From contig JAPLMH010000004.1 of assembly GCA_026387135.1 (NCBI GenBank), forward strand, positions 1 to 5,591: DNA of 5,591 nucleotides, read 5' to 3'. Below, one piece after another: positions 5,376-5,591 of the stretch. Under the pieces are notes generated by a model. The model was given only the letters and a program-made list of their open reading frames with translations. It was not told the DNA's origin and did not search any database. Position numbers and translations under genes: made by a program. Source of the stretch: Candidatus Omnitrophota bacterium. Its GTDB lineage: Bacteria > Omnitrophota > Gorgyraeia > 2-01-FULL-45-10. Position 1 is the first letter of the stretch; every line of letters begins with the position of its first letter.

Positions 5376-5591
5376 TGGAAATAGGCGCGTATATAACCAT
5401 AATAATAAGCACCATATTCATCAATAACTTCATACTCTCCCGTTTTCTGGGCTTATGTTCATTCGTCGGAGTGTCGAAGCAGATCGGTCCGTCCGTTTCC
5501 ATGGGGCTCGCGGTAACTTTTGTGACGACCATGGCGTCCATAATAAGCTGGGGCATATATAATTTTGTGCTTATTCCTTATCACCTGGAAT
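5375..5591 (+). CDS. rnfA: RnfA, 3'-truncated by window edge
   Basis: RnfA is the partner of RnfE in the Rnf membrane core; it is homologous to NqrE. Only the first 72 codons are present of a usual length near 190. The N-terminus MEIGAYITIIISTIFINNFILSRFLGLCSFVGVSKQ contains the family signature NFILSRFLGLC; Cys28 is the expected ligand for the intramembrane iron-sulfur site. The next segment (VSMGLAVTFVTTMASIISWGIYNFVLIP) is a second hydrophobic helix with the usual RnfA pattern. The ATG overlaps the rnfE TAA by one base, and GAGG (5363-5366) lies 8 bases upstream. The frame is open to the window end, and rnfB is expected next. Confidence 0.95.
   Translation, partial: MEIGAYITIIISTIFINNFILSRFLGLCSFVGVSKQIGPSVSMGLAVTFVTTMASIISWGIYNFVLIPYHLE

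Overview
This window is one head-to-tail, plus-strand run of energy-conservation genes with almost no intergenic space. From left to right it holds the 3' part of a V/A-type ATPase subunit B gene (start outside the window), subunit D, a universal-stress-family protein, and the Rnf genes in the order rnfC-rnfD-rnfG-rnfE-rnfA, with rnfA cut off by the right edge. The C-D-G-E-A order is the one usual in anaerobes, so rnfB is expected just beyond the right end.

The source looks like an uncultured anaerobic bacterium. The evidence is a bacterial-style A/V-ATPase next to Rnf, roughly 50% GC, very frequent ATA (Ile) and AGG/AGA (Arg) codons, one TTG start and otherwise ATG starts, and all three standard stop codons in use. 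A lineage such as Omnitrophota would fit, but this is a guess from general style; no marker gene is present.

As a working set, Rnf (membrane ferredoxin:NAD+ oxidoreductase, Na+ or H+ pumping) and the rotary V/A-type ATPase would form one ion circuit. Rnf would build the gradient from reduced ferredoxin and the ATPase would use it, or both could run in reverse. The ion cannot be read here because the ATPase rotor subunit is outside the window.

The striking feature is rnfC. Its N-terminal two thirds are well conserved, but (a) a hairpin plus heptamer repeat sits in frame inside it (2727-2790), (b) an in-frame TAA at 3079-3081 interrupts clear RnfC homology that resumes in the same frame right after the stop, and (c) about 50 bases further on the homology jumps to another frame. 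That jump skips the region that normally carries the first [4Fe-4S] motif. The second [4Fe-4S] motif survives and runs to the usual ATGA junction with rnfD. Either rnfC is decaying in an otherwise intact operon, or the assembly is wrong here. All other genes look intact, and their diagnostic residues are present where expected.

No RNA genes, CRISPR arrays, transposases or terminators were seen. No gap between genes exceeds 11 bases apart from the broken part of rnfC. Minus-strand reading frames are shadows of the plus-strand genes.
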